From assembly GCA_026770025.1 (NCBI GenBank), contig JAMXDE010000007.1, forward strand, positions 1,240,001 through 1,304,000: a DNA stretch of 64,000 bases, read 5' to 3'. A program made the translations under genes and the position numbers. Within the stretch, counting starts at the first letter, position 1; each line of letters opens with the position of its first letter. This document shows, one piece after another, positions 51,705 to 61,700 of the stretch. This DNA is from Craspedostauros australis. Its lineage: Eukaryota; Bacillariophyta; Bacillariophyceae; Mastogloiales; Achnanthaceae. The notes under the pieces are model-generated. The model was not told the origin of the DNA, did no database searches, and was given only the letters and a program-made list of their open reading frames with translations.

Positions 51705-54700
51705 TCATTCGAATGTTCTCGATGTGTCAAGGTACGACTTCTCGTGTTCACGTTGTAAGTCGGCCTTGATGTTCTTGGTGAATCCGTCGCTTGTGTTTTG
51801 CTCGGATTTGACAAAAATGATTTCGATGGTTTTGTTGATTACCATGTTCCTCACGTAGTGATGGCGCACGTCGATGTGCCGCGATCGTTGGGATGTTGAT
51901 GGGTTCTTGGCGATGAAGATCGCTCCGATGTTGTCCACACGGACCTTGATCGGCGTCTTCACTGGGACGCCCACACTTTCGAGTAGCTGCACGACGAAGA
52001 AGATCTCCTTTGCCGCTTCGGAAAGGGCAACGTATTCTGCTTCGGATGAGCTGAGTGTGACGGCCTTCTGTGCCTTGGATCGCCAAAGGATTGGCACCTT
52101 GCACAGGTATAGGATGAATCCCCCTACGCTGATTCTCGTGTTCTTGTCTCCTGCATATTCGCTATCGCAGAAGAGCTCCATGTCCCAGCCGTCGTCGTCT
52201 GGACGCGCTGGATGGATCTTCAATCCATAGTCCTTTGTATCGATCACATACTTGATGATCCGATACATCTCCTTCATTGCGGCCTTGGTGGGCCCGATCA
52301 ATACCTTGGAGAGTTCCCTCACAGGGTTCGCGATATCTGGTCGCGAGTGCTTGATGAGGAAGAGTAGCATGCCGACGCCTCGGCGGTACTCGGCATGTTC
52401 TTCCGCTCCGACCTTCTGCAGTCCGTTATCTTCGGATGGTCGTACGATGATTTGACCCGGGGTTCCCGGTGTCCCATAGCGCTGCATCTTCTCAACCTTG
52501 GTTCCGAACTCTTCGATGAGATGTCGGATGAGGTGTGGTTGACGCAATGTCGCTCTAGTCTTGTCATGGTTCAGTTCGATGTTGCAGCTAAGGTAGTCTC
52601 CGAGTCCACGCTCGATTGTCACCTTGAATTTGCTGCTTTGGATGTCCTTCAGGAATGTCTCCAGTGCCTTGGAGTCTCCACAGCAGAAGCAATCGTCCAC
52701 GTAGATGGCCACGATCATGCTTCCTTCGTTCGTCTTCCTGTAGAACAGGCACGGGTCTGCCGCGCTCTGTTCGAAGTTGATATTCTTGAGGGTCGATACC
52801 AACATCTTGAACCATTGCCTGGCGCTCTGCACAAGTCCGTAGATTGGCTTGTGTAGGGTCAGGGCTTCGTCTGGTTGATGATCCATCCCGCTGGGACAAT
52901 TCATGTAGATCTCCTCGTCGAGGTCTCCGTGTAGGAATGCCGTTACGACATCGACGAGTGCGCAGTCCATCTTCTTGATCAGCATGATCACCATCATGAC
53001 TCGATAGGTCACGTCGTGAATGACGGGTGAGTAGTGCTCTTGGAAATCCACTCCTGCGACTTGTGAATAGCCACATGCAACGAGCCGTGCTCGATGCGTG
53101 CCGTCACGCTTCAGCTTGAAGACCCATTTGCATTTGCAGCATCTGCGGCCGCGTGGAATGGCGTCTCGTTTGATCTTGCTGTACACTTTGCGTGTGTCCA
53201 TGGAGTCGAACTCCTTCTTGATGGCTGCTCGATATCCCTTTCGATGGATAGGGTCTGGGTGATTGAAGGCTCCATCGAATGTTGTAGGTTCGATGTGCTT
53301 CTCTGGTTCTTTGTTCTCGTCCTGCATCGACAGTCCGATGTCGATCGCTGGTGATTCGGTAATGATTGCATTCATTCCGTACAGTCCTGTTGTGCTATAA
53401 TGAGTGATCTCAATCTCTCCTTCATCTGCATTTTCTTCGTCATCTGTAGTTTCGTTGTTGGAGTCGTCGTTCTCCTCGTCGCTGAGTTCATCACTGTCTT
53501 CGTTCGATGATGGATCGCTTTCATATCCTTCTTCCTTTCGACCTCGTTCGTTGAAGTCTGCGAGCTCACGCAGAGCTCTGGGAATACTCTTCCCTGTAGT
53601 CGGCTTGGGATTAGCTTCTCCCTTCCTGCCTCGTGCTTCGTGACGTCGGATCCTCTCCTTTCTGTCTATGTCACGTTTGCTTTGTTTACTCGGCGGAGGT
53701 CTGGATGGTGTACCATGTGTAGACCTCGCTGGTGTGTTCGGAGGAGTGACGCCTGTGTCATTGTCGGCTTCGTCGCCGGATGGTGTGATCTCGTCATCCT
53801 CATGATTGGATTTGCTCCGATCTTCCTCGTCGTTATGGGTTAGTTGAGTTACTACTCCATCGTCCTCATTGTCCTCATCGTCACTGTCCGATAGGATATA
53901 GTATCTGTTGCTGTCAGCGAAAGATACTCTCTTCGCTTCCGATGTTTGACGCGTTGCCGTCCTTGGCGTTGCTCCCTTCCGTCCGATGGTCGTGAAGCCG
54001 TCTGCGTCCGTCGTTCCTGTTTCATTGGATACGTTCGGTGCTGGTGCCCAGCCACGGAACTGTCCGTATGATTGATTGAGCCATTTGATGTCGCGTGAGC
54101 AGACGAGTGACTTGGTCGATGGTCTGTACATGTTGTAGACCCCTGATGCGTGTTGGTGTGCATATCCGATGAACACCATCTCTTCTCCTCTATTCTTGAG
54201 TTTAGCGGTGATCCCGCCGTAGGTAGTCTTCACAACACCCACTTCTCCGAAAGTGCGGAGTGCATCCGCGTACGGTGGATCATTGCCGAAGAATTGTCGA
54301 TGTGGTGACTCCTTTTGATTCTTCGCTACGGTGATGTTGGCGATGGCGGTGGCAGTGCTAGCAGCTGCTGCCCACAGGCCATGCCTATACTCTTCGTCGA
54401 GCTGTGCTCCGTTGAGCATGGAGCGGATCTTGGTGTAGAGGTACGCGAACTTGCGTTCTACTCTACCGTTCTGTTGCGGCGTGTTCGATGCCGTGAATTC
54501 GAATTTCACGTTGAGTCCTGCATCGATGAGAATATCCTGCGTGGATTTGTTCTCTCCGCTGTTGTCACCTCGGAAGATGATCTGTTGGTCACCAGTCTGT
54601 GACTTGATCGTCTGGACGAATCGTTTGATGTATCCTGGTTGATCACTTTTGTTCTTGAGAAAGAAACTCCAGCAGTGATCCGTGCAGTCGTCCACGATCA

Positions 54701-57473
54701 GGGTCCAGTAGCGTTTATCTCCGAAGCTTATGTGTTTAGTGTAACTAATGTCAATGAAGAGCCGTTCGCCGCGGCGAGTCGCTCTCGGAATGGTTGCCTT
54801 CGGAATGTTCTTCACTCTTGCGTTCGCGACCGCGCAGTCGCGACATACCGGCATCTCGCCGATAATCTTCCATCCGTATTGAGCTGCCGTTCGCTTCATG
54901 GTCTCGAGTGGCGCGTGGCCGAGCATTCGATGCAAGCTCACCGCGCTGATCTCCTTGGATGGGTTCTTGACGAGGGCTGTGCAAGCCTTGTCGTCGTTCG
55001 TTGGCATGATGGGATGCATTTGCACTCCCGTGATGAATCCGTTGGCCGTGGGGAAGACTCGGTCGAATACGATCTTCGTTCCGGATCCGTTGATGATGTC
55101 CATCAGAATGCCGTTGCTACCAAGCTGGTAACCGTTGTACAGAGCCTTGTTCGTGGAGAAAAGGTTCACCGCCATTTTCGGTGTGTACTTCACATCATCA
55201 AGCCGGATGACGTGGCCAGTGTTGTCTCGTTGCTTGACCTTCAAGCGAATGGATCCCATTTTGGGAGAGTCCAGCTTCGTGCTGTCTCCCACTTGGACGA
55301 ATGACTTGATGTGCCGCACGTTGAAGAGAGCGGCGTCTGAATTGACGATGTGACACGAAGCTCCACTGTCGGCGAGCCAGGTGTCCTTGTTGACCTTGTC
55401 CTTGTACTTGGTGCTCAGCTTGTGGAGCTGCTCCACGGCTGCCGCAGCTATTTCGTCGTCGAAGCTGCCGTCATCATCGTCTTCATGAATTCCATCTTCG
55501 TTGTATGGGTTGTGATGTTCCTCGTCATCCATGTTGTCGGGTAGTTGTGCGTAGTCTGATGGAATCGTGCTGTTGCGATGTGATCCTGTGGCTGGATCGT
55601 AGGGGTTGACGCGTGGTCGTTCGCGTAAGAGTACGCGCATGCATCCTCCAAGGATGTAGTGTAGATCCGTCTCTGGGATCGTCTCTGTCTCGTTCGCTTC
55701 GAGTATGCGGTTGATGACGACCGCGTTGACGAGAATCTCTTCAATTGATCTGAAGTTCTCGGATAGGATGGATCCCATCATGTTCACCCATATCGGTCTG
55801 AGTACTCCTCGTTCGATTCCTGAGAACAGTTTCACTCCTGCTTCCATCACTGCATCGAAGATGAGTTGCTTCTGGATCACCAATGCTGTCTCTGTTGCAT
55901 ATGGGACGGTGTCATGACGATGGAGGTAATTGGATCTGTTGGGATCTTCGATTGGTGGGAAGTCGATATTCGCTGGATAGACGACACGCTCGTTTGGATT
56001 GAAGCTGTCGTCTGGATGATTGCCGTCCTCGGATTCGTCGCTGTCATCCTCGTCGAAGATGCCCGATCTGTTGTTCCCTGCCGCTGGAGGAGGTGGCGCC
56101 GCTGCGTGGTTCGTTTCGTTGTCTTCATCTGCGCCGTCCTCGTCAGCGTCGTCGTCGTCGTCGTCATCGCTCATGGCCTCTTCGATGTCGCTATCGTTGG
56201 CCTCGTCGTCCATCTCAGCTTCGTCGCCGTATGAACCGATCAGGTCGTGCGCGTTGAAGCAGCATTCGTAGCTCACCTCGCGTCTTGGATCCACCTCGTG
56301 GATGATTGGCTCCTCGCTGAGCCACTCCGGGACGATCTCATCGTCCTGTACTTCGTCGTCACTTCCGACGCACTCGAAGTTATCGAAGAAGGAGTCTTCG
56401 ATGTAGTCGTCGGACACCAACATGCAGAGCGGCATGTCCTTCGCAGAGAGTACCATCTCGTGCCCGCTCTTGTCATGTCCTTCCGTAGCCGCGTTGGCTT
56501 GTTCGTTGTTCTTTTTGCTTTCGTTGAACTTCTTCTTTCGGCACTCCGCCTCGCGATGTCCGAAGATGCCGCAGTAGTTGCACTTGCCCTTGAAGCCGCT
56601 TCCCTTGTTACGCTTTCCGTTCATTTTGTTGTTGTTGTTGTTGTTTTTCTTGTTGTTCGATTTCTTGCGTTCTGGACAATCGGCGGATCTATGGCCATAC
56701 ACGCCACAGTTGTGACAAGTACCCTTGAAGTTACCGGTGCTTGTGAAGCCGGTGTCGTTGCTCTTCGTGTTACTGTCTTGGAAGTCGTCGACGTATGCCT
56801 TGCCTCCTCTGTGAGTGGCGTATGCAGTACGGAGTACTCCTCTGATCGTGTTGATGGTAACCAGTTCTGGATTGAACGTGAGTTGATGTTGGAAGTTCAC
56901 GATGTGTGTTCTGTACTCGTTGCTCACCGTGCTGAGGATTTGCATGATCATTTCCTCGTCCGTGATCTCGTACTTGACATCGTGGAGACGCGATCGTAGA
57001 CTCTCGAGTTGCGTGATGTAGATGTCGGGGTCCGTGTCTCTCTTCATCTTTTCGTTGTTGAATTGGCGCTTGAGTTTGATCTTCGTCACCGCGTCGGATG
57101 GTCGGAACTTCTCCGCGAGAACGTTCCACGCTGCGTGTGCGTCTCCTTCGGGGTAGTCGTCGGAGATGCACTGGTTGATGTACTGGATGGCTTGCTTGCC
57201 TTTTCCTTTCTCTGCATCCATCATGAGGATCAGATCGCTGAAGCAGTCGCATCCCAGCTCGTAGATCTCTTCCATCGCTTCCTTGGCTTCACCGGCGGCT
57301 GCCGCGATCTCGCTCACTGTTGGCACCTTGGTCTTGCCCAACATCACGTCTCTCGTCTTCTGTGCACGAGCGTATGCCTTCGCTTGGGACTCCCATGCGC
57401 TGTAGTCTTCCTGTTCACCGCTGAACATCGGCGCCTTGATGCGTCGCTTGTTCACGTTGGCTGATGTCGCCAT
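51705..57473 (-). CDS. Ty1/copia Gag-Pol polyprotein, intact, 1922 aa
   Basis: A single uninterrupted frame; the first ATG is at 57473 (MATSANVNKRR), although the frame is open a little further upstream. Order: gag core; two CCHC zinc knuckles (CHNCGVYGH and CNYCGIFGH, about 253-311); a ~390-residue acidic insertion; protease with WLADSGASCH (about 700); HHCC integrase zinc region (HRMLGHAPLETM, CRDCAVANA); integrase core (DISYTKH, GDNSGENKS, PQQNGRVER); reverse transcriptase (FLHGDLDEEIYM, AIYVDDCF); RNase H (FCDSEYAGD, SSSEAEYVALSEA). All hallmark catalytic residues are present and there is no stop or frameshift, so the copy is young. The 3' LTR is adjacent; a 5' LTR was not found. Confidence 0.93.
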   Translation of the reverse strand: MATSANVNKRRIKAPMFSGEQEDYSAWESQAKAYARAQKTRDVMLGKTKVPTVSEIAAAAGEAKEAMEEIYELGCDCFSDLILMMDAEKGKGKQAIQYINQCISDDYPEGDAHAAWNVLAEKFRPSDAVTKIKLKRQFNNEKMKRDTDPDIYITQLESLRSRLHDVKYEITDEEMIMQILSTVSNEYRTHIVNFQHQLTFNPELVTINTIRGVLRTAYATHRGGKAYVDDFQDSNTKSNDTGFTSTGNFKGTCHNCGVYGHRSADCPERKKSNNKKNNNNNNKMNGKRNKGSGFKGKCNYCGIFGHREAECRKKKFNESKKNNEQANAATEGHDKSGHEMVLSAKDMPLCMLVSDDYIEDSFFDNFECVGSDDEVQDDEIVPEWLSEEPIIHEVDPRREVSYECCFNAHDLIGSYGDEAEMDDEANDSDIEEAMSDDDDDDDADEDGADEDNETNHAAAPPPPAAGNNRSGIFDEDDSDESEDGNHPDDSFNPNERVVYPANIDFPPIEDPNRSNYLHRHDTVPYATETALVIQKQLIFDAVMEAGVKLFSGIERGVLRPIWVNMMGSILSENFRSIEEILVNAVVINRILEANETETIPETDLHYILGGCMRVLLRERPRVNPYDPATGSHRNSTIPSDYAQLPDNMDDEEHHNPYNEDGIHEDDDDGSFDDEIAAAAVEQLHKLSTKYKDKVNKDTWLADSGASCHIVNSDAALFNVRHIKSFVQVGDSTKLDSPKMGSIRLKVKQRDNTGHVIRLDDVKYTPKMAVNLFSTNKALYNGYQLGSNGILMDIINGSGTKIVFDRVFPTANGFITGVQMHPIMPTNDDKACTALVKNPSKEISAVSLHRMLGHAPLETMKRTAAQYGWKIIGEMPVCRDCAVANARVKNIPKATIPRATRRGERLFIDISYTKHISFGDKRYWTLIVDDCTDHCWSFFLKNKSDQPGYIKRFVQTIKSQTGDQQIIFRGDNSGENKSTQDILIDAGLNVKFEFTASNTPQQNGRVERKFAYLYTKIRSMLNGAQLDEEYRHGLWAAAASTATAIANITVAKNQKESPHRQFFGNDPPYADALRTFGEVGVVKTTYGGITAKLKNRGEEMVFIGYAHQHASGVYNMYRPSTKSLVCSRDIKWLNQSYGQFRGWAPAPNVSNETGTTDADGFTTIGRKGATPRTATRQTSEAKRVSFADSNRYYILSDSDDEDNEDDGVVTQLTHNDEEDRSKSNHEDDEITPSGDEADNDTGVTPPNTPARSTHGTPSRPPPSKQSKRDIDRKERIRRHEARGRKGEANPKPTTGKSIPRALRELADFNERGRKEEGYESDPSSNEDSDELSDEENDDSNNETTDDEENADEGEIEITHYSTTGLYGMNAIITESPAIDIGLSMQDENKEPEKHIEPTTFDGAFNHPDPIHRKGYRAAIKKEFDSMDTRKVYSKIKRDAIPRGRRCCKCKWVFKLKRDGTHRARLVACGYSQVAGVDFQEHYSPVIHDVTYRVMMVIMLIKKMDCALVDVVTAFLHGDLDEEIYMNCPSGMDHQPDEALTLHKPIYGLVQSARQWFKMLVSTLKNINFEQSAADPCLFYRKTNEGSMIVAIYVDDCFCCGDSKALETFLKDIQSSKFKVTIERGLGDYLSCNIELNHDKTRATLRQPHLIRHLIEEFGTKVEKMQRYGTPGTPGQIIVRPSEDNGLQKVGAEEHAEYRRGVGMLLFLIKHSRPDIANPVRELSKVLIGPTKAAMKEMYRIIKYVIDTKDYGLKIHPARPDDDGWDMELFCDSEYAGDKNTRISVGGFILYLCKVPILWRSKAQKAVTLSSSEAEYVALSEAAKEIFFVVQLLESVGVPVKTPIKVRVDNIGAIFIAKNPSTSQRSRHIDVRHHYVRNMVINKTIEIIFVKSEQNTSDGFTKNIKADLQREHEKSYLDTSRTFE

Positions 57474-58773
57474 GTTGATTCGTTGTTTCGTTGTTGGTGC
57501 GCTCGCGCCCTTGATTTCCGTCTGTTTCTGTGTTGTCACTTTTTCGATTTTCGCCTGTTGTTGCGCGGAGATTGTTTTCGTCACAAATTCTCCTCCTGGT
57601 GGTGTCTCACTTTTACCACTTCGTTTGGCTGTGCGAATGCTCTCCGTCACACCAGTCTCCTTAATAACACATCGAACGCTCCAACTACACTCATCTTGGT
57701 AGTATTCGAATGAGTCATGTGGTATTCGTGTACCACAGGACGAATACTGATGCAGTCACGAGACTCTTCGTGTGTGATGAATCGTAATGTCTTGATATCC
57801 GCAATTGCCGCAACTCCCATGTGGGATCGCTTTCTCGTCTCACAGACTGACTCGCAATTCAGATATATTGATTCCTCAATTCCACACCATCTTGTTGACA
57901 CCTTGCAATTCAGATATATTGGTTCATCCAATAGATCTGAATAAGAGGTCCTCAATTGCACAGCTTCAGAATTATGGCAGTACTGGTCATCGTGGACCTG
58001 AACGTGCCATCTGATCTTGTCTTCACCTCTGTGCTTGCAAACATGCATTTCCTCCCACATGTGAATGCAACAGTGCAAGGCATCATTTTACAGCAGTATT
58101 GCTGTGTGAAACTTGTGCAATCTCATTGCATCATCATCATCATCTTGCATTGCACTCTTCATGCTCACAATTCTGACTTCGACAGATCAGAATTGGGCCA
58201 GCTTTCATTAACTTAATCACCTACTTGAGCACACACACACAATACCAACCATCTACATACTTCATTGTCGGATCTGATCAGTCTCTATTTGAAGTAAGTA
58301 CCCTGTATTGTATTCTGTTCTATCAGATTAACAGTCGCAATTCTCTACGTCCTGCGCTGAACGCGTGACCATCATTTCCAAAGACTTTGTGACATTCGAT
58401 AACGACCATCCTGCAACTCTCGTGACGACGTGAAGTTGCCTTCATCTCTGTGATTCAGCCATCGCTGCGCAGAACATAAGAGCCATTCGGCTTGTGCACA
58501 CTCACCCCATTCACTATTAGACGTATCCGTCAGTGAATTCTCTCTTTGCTTCTTCAGCATTCATCATCCCATCATTCGATATCGATCGCATTCGATCTAT
58601 CGACAACACAACAAACATACAAACACAGACAAACATCCAATCACAACCAAACAGACATACAAACACAAACAAACAGACACATCAACAAATAAACAAACAT
58701 ACAAACACAAACAAACATACACACCAACAAATAAACAAACAAACAAATAAACCAACAAACAAACAACATCATC
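57474..58773. other. Leader/junction between two retroelements
   Basis: The expected 5' LTR of the minus-strand element (a copy of 50886-51684) is not present here. A minus-strand 143-codon frame (57647-58078) overlaps the junction but has no domain. GCAATTCAGATATATTG is repeated at about 57857 and 57907. From about 58610 to 58770 the plus strand is an A/C-rich run of AAACAAACATAC-type units, the untranslated leader of the next gag-pol. A 5' LTR of the plus-strand element probably lies within 57.7-58.6 kb but cannot be delimited without its partner. Confidence 0.5.
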
Positions 58774-61700
58774 ATGACTACTCCTCCCCCCACCATCTCC
58801 GAAGCCGAGATCTTCAACCATGTTGTCAGGTCCGTGGGCATTGCTGACGATTCTGATGCCAGAAGTCTGCTTGACCAACAGGGCATACTCAGCATTGCCG
58901 ACCTTCTTCTCCTCTCCAGGGAGGACCTACAGGCCTTCCAATACCAGGGTCTTGATGAGGATGGTGAAGCCTTTGTGTACGAACTCGATGCTCCTTGCAT
59001 CCGTCGTATCCTCGCCCTTCCTCGCTGGTGGCAACATCAGGTTGACCCAACCTTCGTCACCTGGTACACCATCTCCCGCCATTCTCTTGCCGAGGCAATC
59101 GCATCGCCAATTGTCGCTCCAGCAGAAGCAGCAGCGGCGCGCGCAGCAACCACAGCAGCCACCACAGCAGCCACCACAGCAGCAACTGCAGCAGCCACTG
59201 CAGCAGCTACTGTGGCAGCATCTTCGGCTCCAACACCTGATCCCATTACCTCAACCCCGGTCTCCTCGTCGGAATCCCGTCTCCAAGACTTCCGAAAGGG
59301 GATGAGACGCAACAGCGAGCATTTTCCCAAACTCAAGGATGATCGGTTCTTCCTATCCTTCCGTCGCACCTTCATGACGGTTGCAGCCTCCCAAGGCGTC
59401 TCCGATGTCCTAAACCCGGAGTACAAGCCTGCAGATGAGGACATGGTCCTCTTCCAAGAGCAGAACACCTTTGTCTACTGCACCTTGGTACTCTCTCTGA
59501 AGACTCAGAAGGGTCAGAGATGCGTCCGGAAGTTCGAGGACACCATGGATGGACAGGCTGCATTTGCAGCCATGCTCTCTGAGTATACCACCGGCGTGAC
59601 CGCGTCCAATGCCGGGAAACATCTTCGCTCCATCCTCAACACCCTCAAACTGGACAAGGACTGGCGTGGCACTCGAGAGTCCTTCCTTGACTCGTGGTCC
59701 AACAAGGTGTACGATCTCGAAGTCATCCAAGATGACGAGGTTGATACTGATCGCAAACGCGATTGGTTGGAGGAAGCCATCTCCCCAGACACCGAGCTCT
59801 ACCGTGCCCTATTCGAGTCCCAGTACCTCGAGGCATCCCTTCATGCAATGAGCATTGATGGTGTCTCAGCAGAGTTCACACTCGACTTCGAGCGTACGTT
59901 CGCACTCATACGCAGCCATGCTCAACGTCTTGACCGCGTCAAGCCTCGTGGACGTTCCAGTCGCAAGGTGCATAATGCCAAGCACTCCGGTGCTCGAGGC
60001 CAAGCACAGACATGGAGCAAGGATAAGGATTACTCCAAGGATCCTCGTCCTCGTATCCCACGCGAGGAATGGATGAAGATGGAGCGATCTCAGCGTCAAG
60101 CATTCCTTGAAGCCAAGGGAAAATGGGATCCCAATCGCGGAAAGGGCGGACGTCAGCGCGCAGCCAACAAGGCAACTACCTCCAAGTCGGATGGGCATTC
60201 TGCAACTCCATCTGCCAATGCTGCCAATGCCGACACGACCACCACTCCTCCTGCTCAACCTGGAGATGCCATCAACCGCATGTTGGCGAATGCCAAGTCC
60301 ACACCTTCCACTGACGAACCCATCCTGACCTACAAGGGTCAGACCTGGCGCCTTGCCAACCAGGCCATGGTCCGCTACGACTTCCACAAGACATCCAAAG
60401 CTCATCATGGATCTCTCGTCGACAGTGGCGCCAATGGTGGCCTGGCTGGTGATGACGTCCTCGTACTGTGCAAGACTGGTCACACAGCGGATGTCAATGG
60501 CATTGGCGATTCTGCGATTGCCAACCTTGACATTGGGACTGTTGCTGGACTTGTCGACACCACCGAAGGTCCCATCATTGCCGTATTTCACCAATACGCT
60601 CTGTACGGAAAGGGGAAGACCATCCATTCTTCCAACCAACTCGCTTCCTTCGGCATCGACGTCAATGAGCGGCCACGACACCTGCCAGGCGGTCGACAGA
60701 CGATCATCACAACCGATGGCCGCGTCATTCCACTCTCGATTCGTCATGGTCTGTCCTACATGGACATGCGTTGTCCCACTCGTGATCAGCTCGGCAAGTA
60801 CCCTCACATCGATTTCACAGCTGACTCTGTGTGGGATCCCTCTGCCCTCGATCAAGAGCTCGACATCTCCGATGTCAGCGGAGCCAACAACGAATCTTCC
60901 ATCCCAATTTCTGGACAAGAGCTCGACGTGTTCGTCACTGATGGTGAACCAACACGTGGCGAGACCTCGGACCTCTCTGGAGGCATTGAGCTCAGCTCTG
61001 CTCCTGTTGACTATGAGGCCCTTCGTCCTCATTTCGGTTGGATCCCGGCTCGCCGTGTCCGCGACACATTGCGATGCACCTCGCAGTGGTACCGGACGGC
61101 GGAGCGCTTTTCCATGCGCAAACACTTCAGGACACGATTTCCGGCTGCCAACGTCGATCGTCTCCATGAAGTTGTGGCTATGGATACTCTCTTTTCGGAC
61201 ACTCCTGCACATGATGACGGCATTGCTGGACACGGCGGATGCACCATGATGCAGATCTACGTCGCTCTGCAGTCTCGATTCACAGCAGGGTTCCCCATGT
61301 CTTCCGAGAAGCAAGTTGCCAACACCTTCCTCGACTTCATCCGACACCATGGTGCGCCCGACCTTCTCATGTCGGATAACGCCAAGTCCGAGATTGGCTC
61401 CAAGGTTCAAGAGATCCTCCGCCAATACGCCATCAAAGACCATCAGAGTGAGCCCGAGCATCAGCATCAGAACGGCGCGGAACGGCGTATTCAAGACGTC
61501 AAGCGGACCACCAATGGGATCATGGACCGCACTGGGACACCCGCCAAGTTTTGGCTGATCTGCACCCAGTACGTCATCTCTCTGCTCAACCACATCGCGC
61601 AGCGCACGGTTGGCAGCATCACTCCTTTCCAGGCCGCATACGGGCACCGACCAGATGTGAGCAAGTTCCTTGCTTACCGATGGTGGCAACCCGTGTACTT

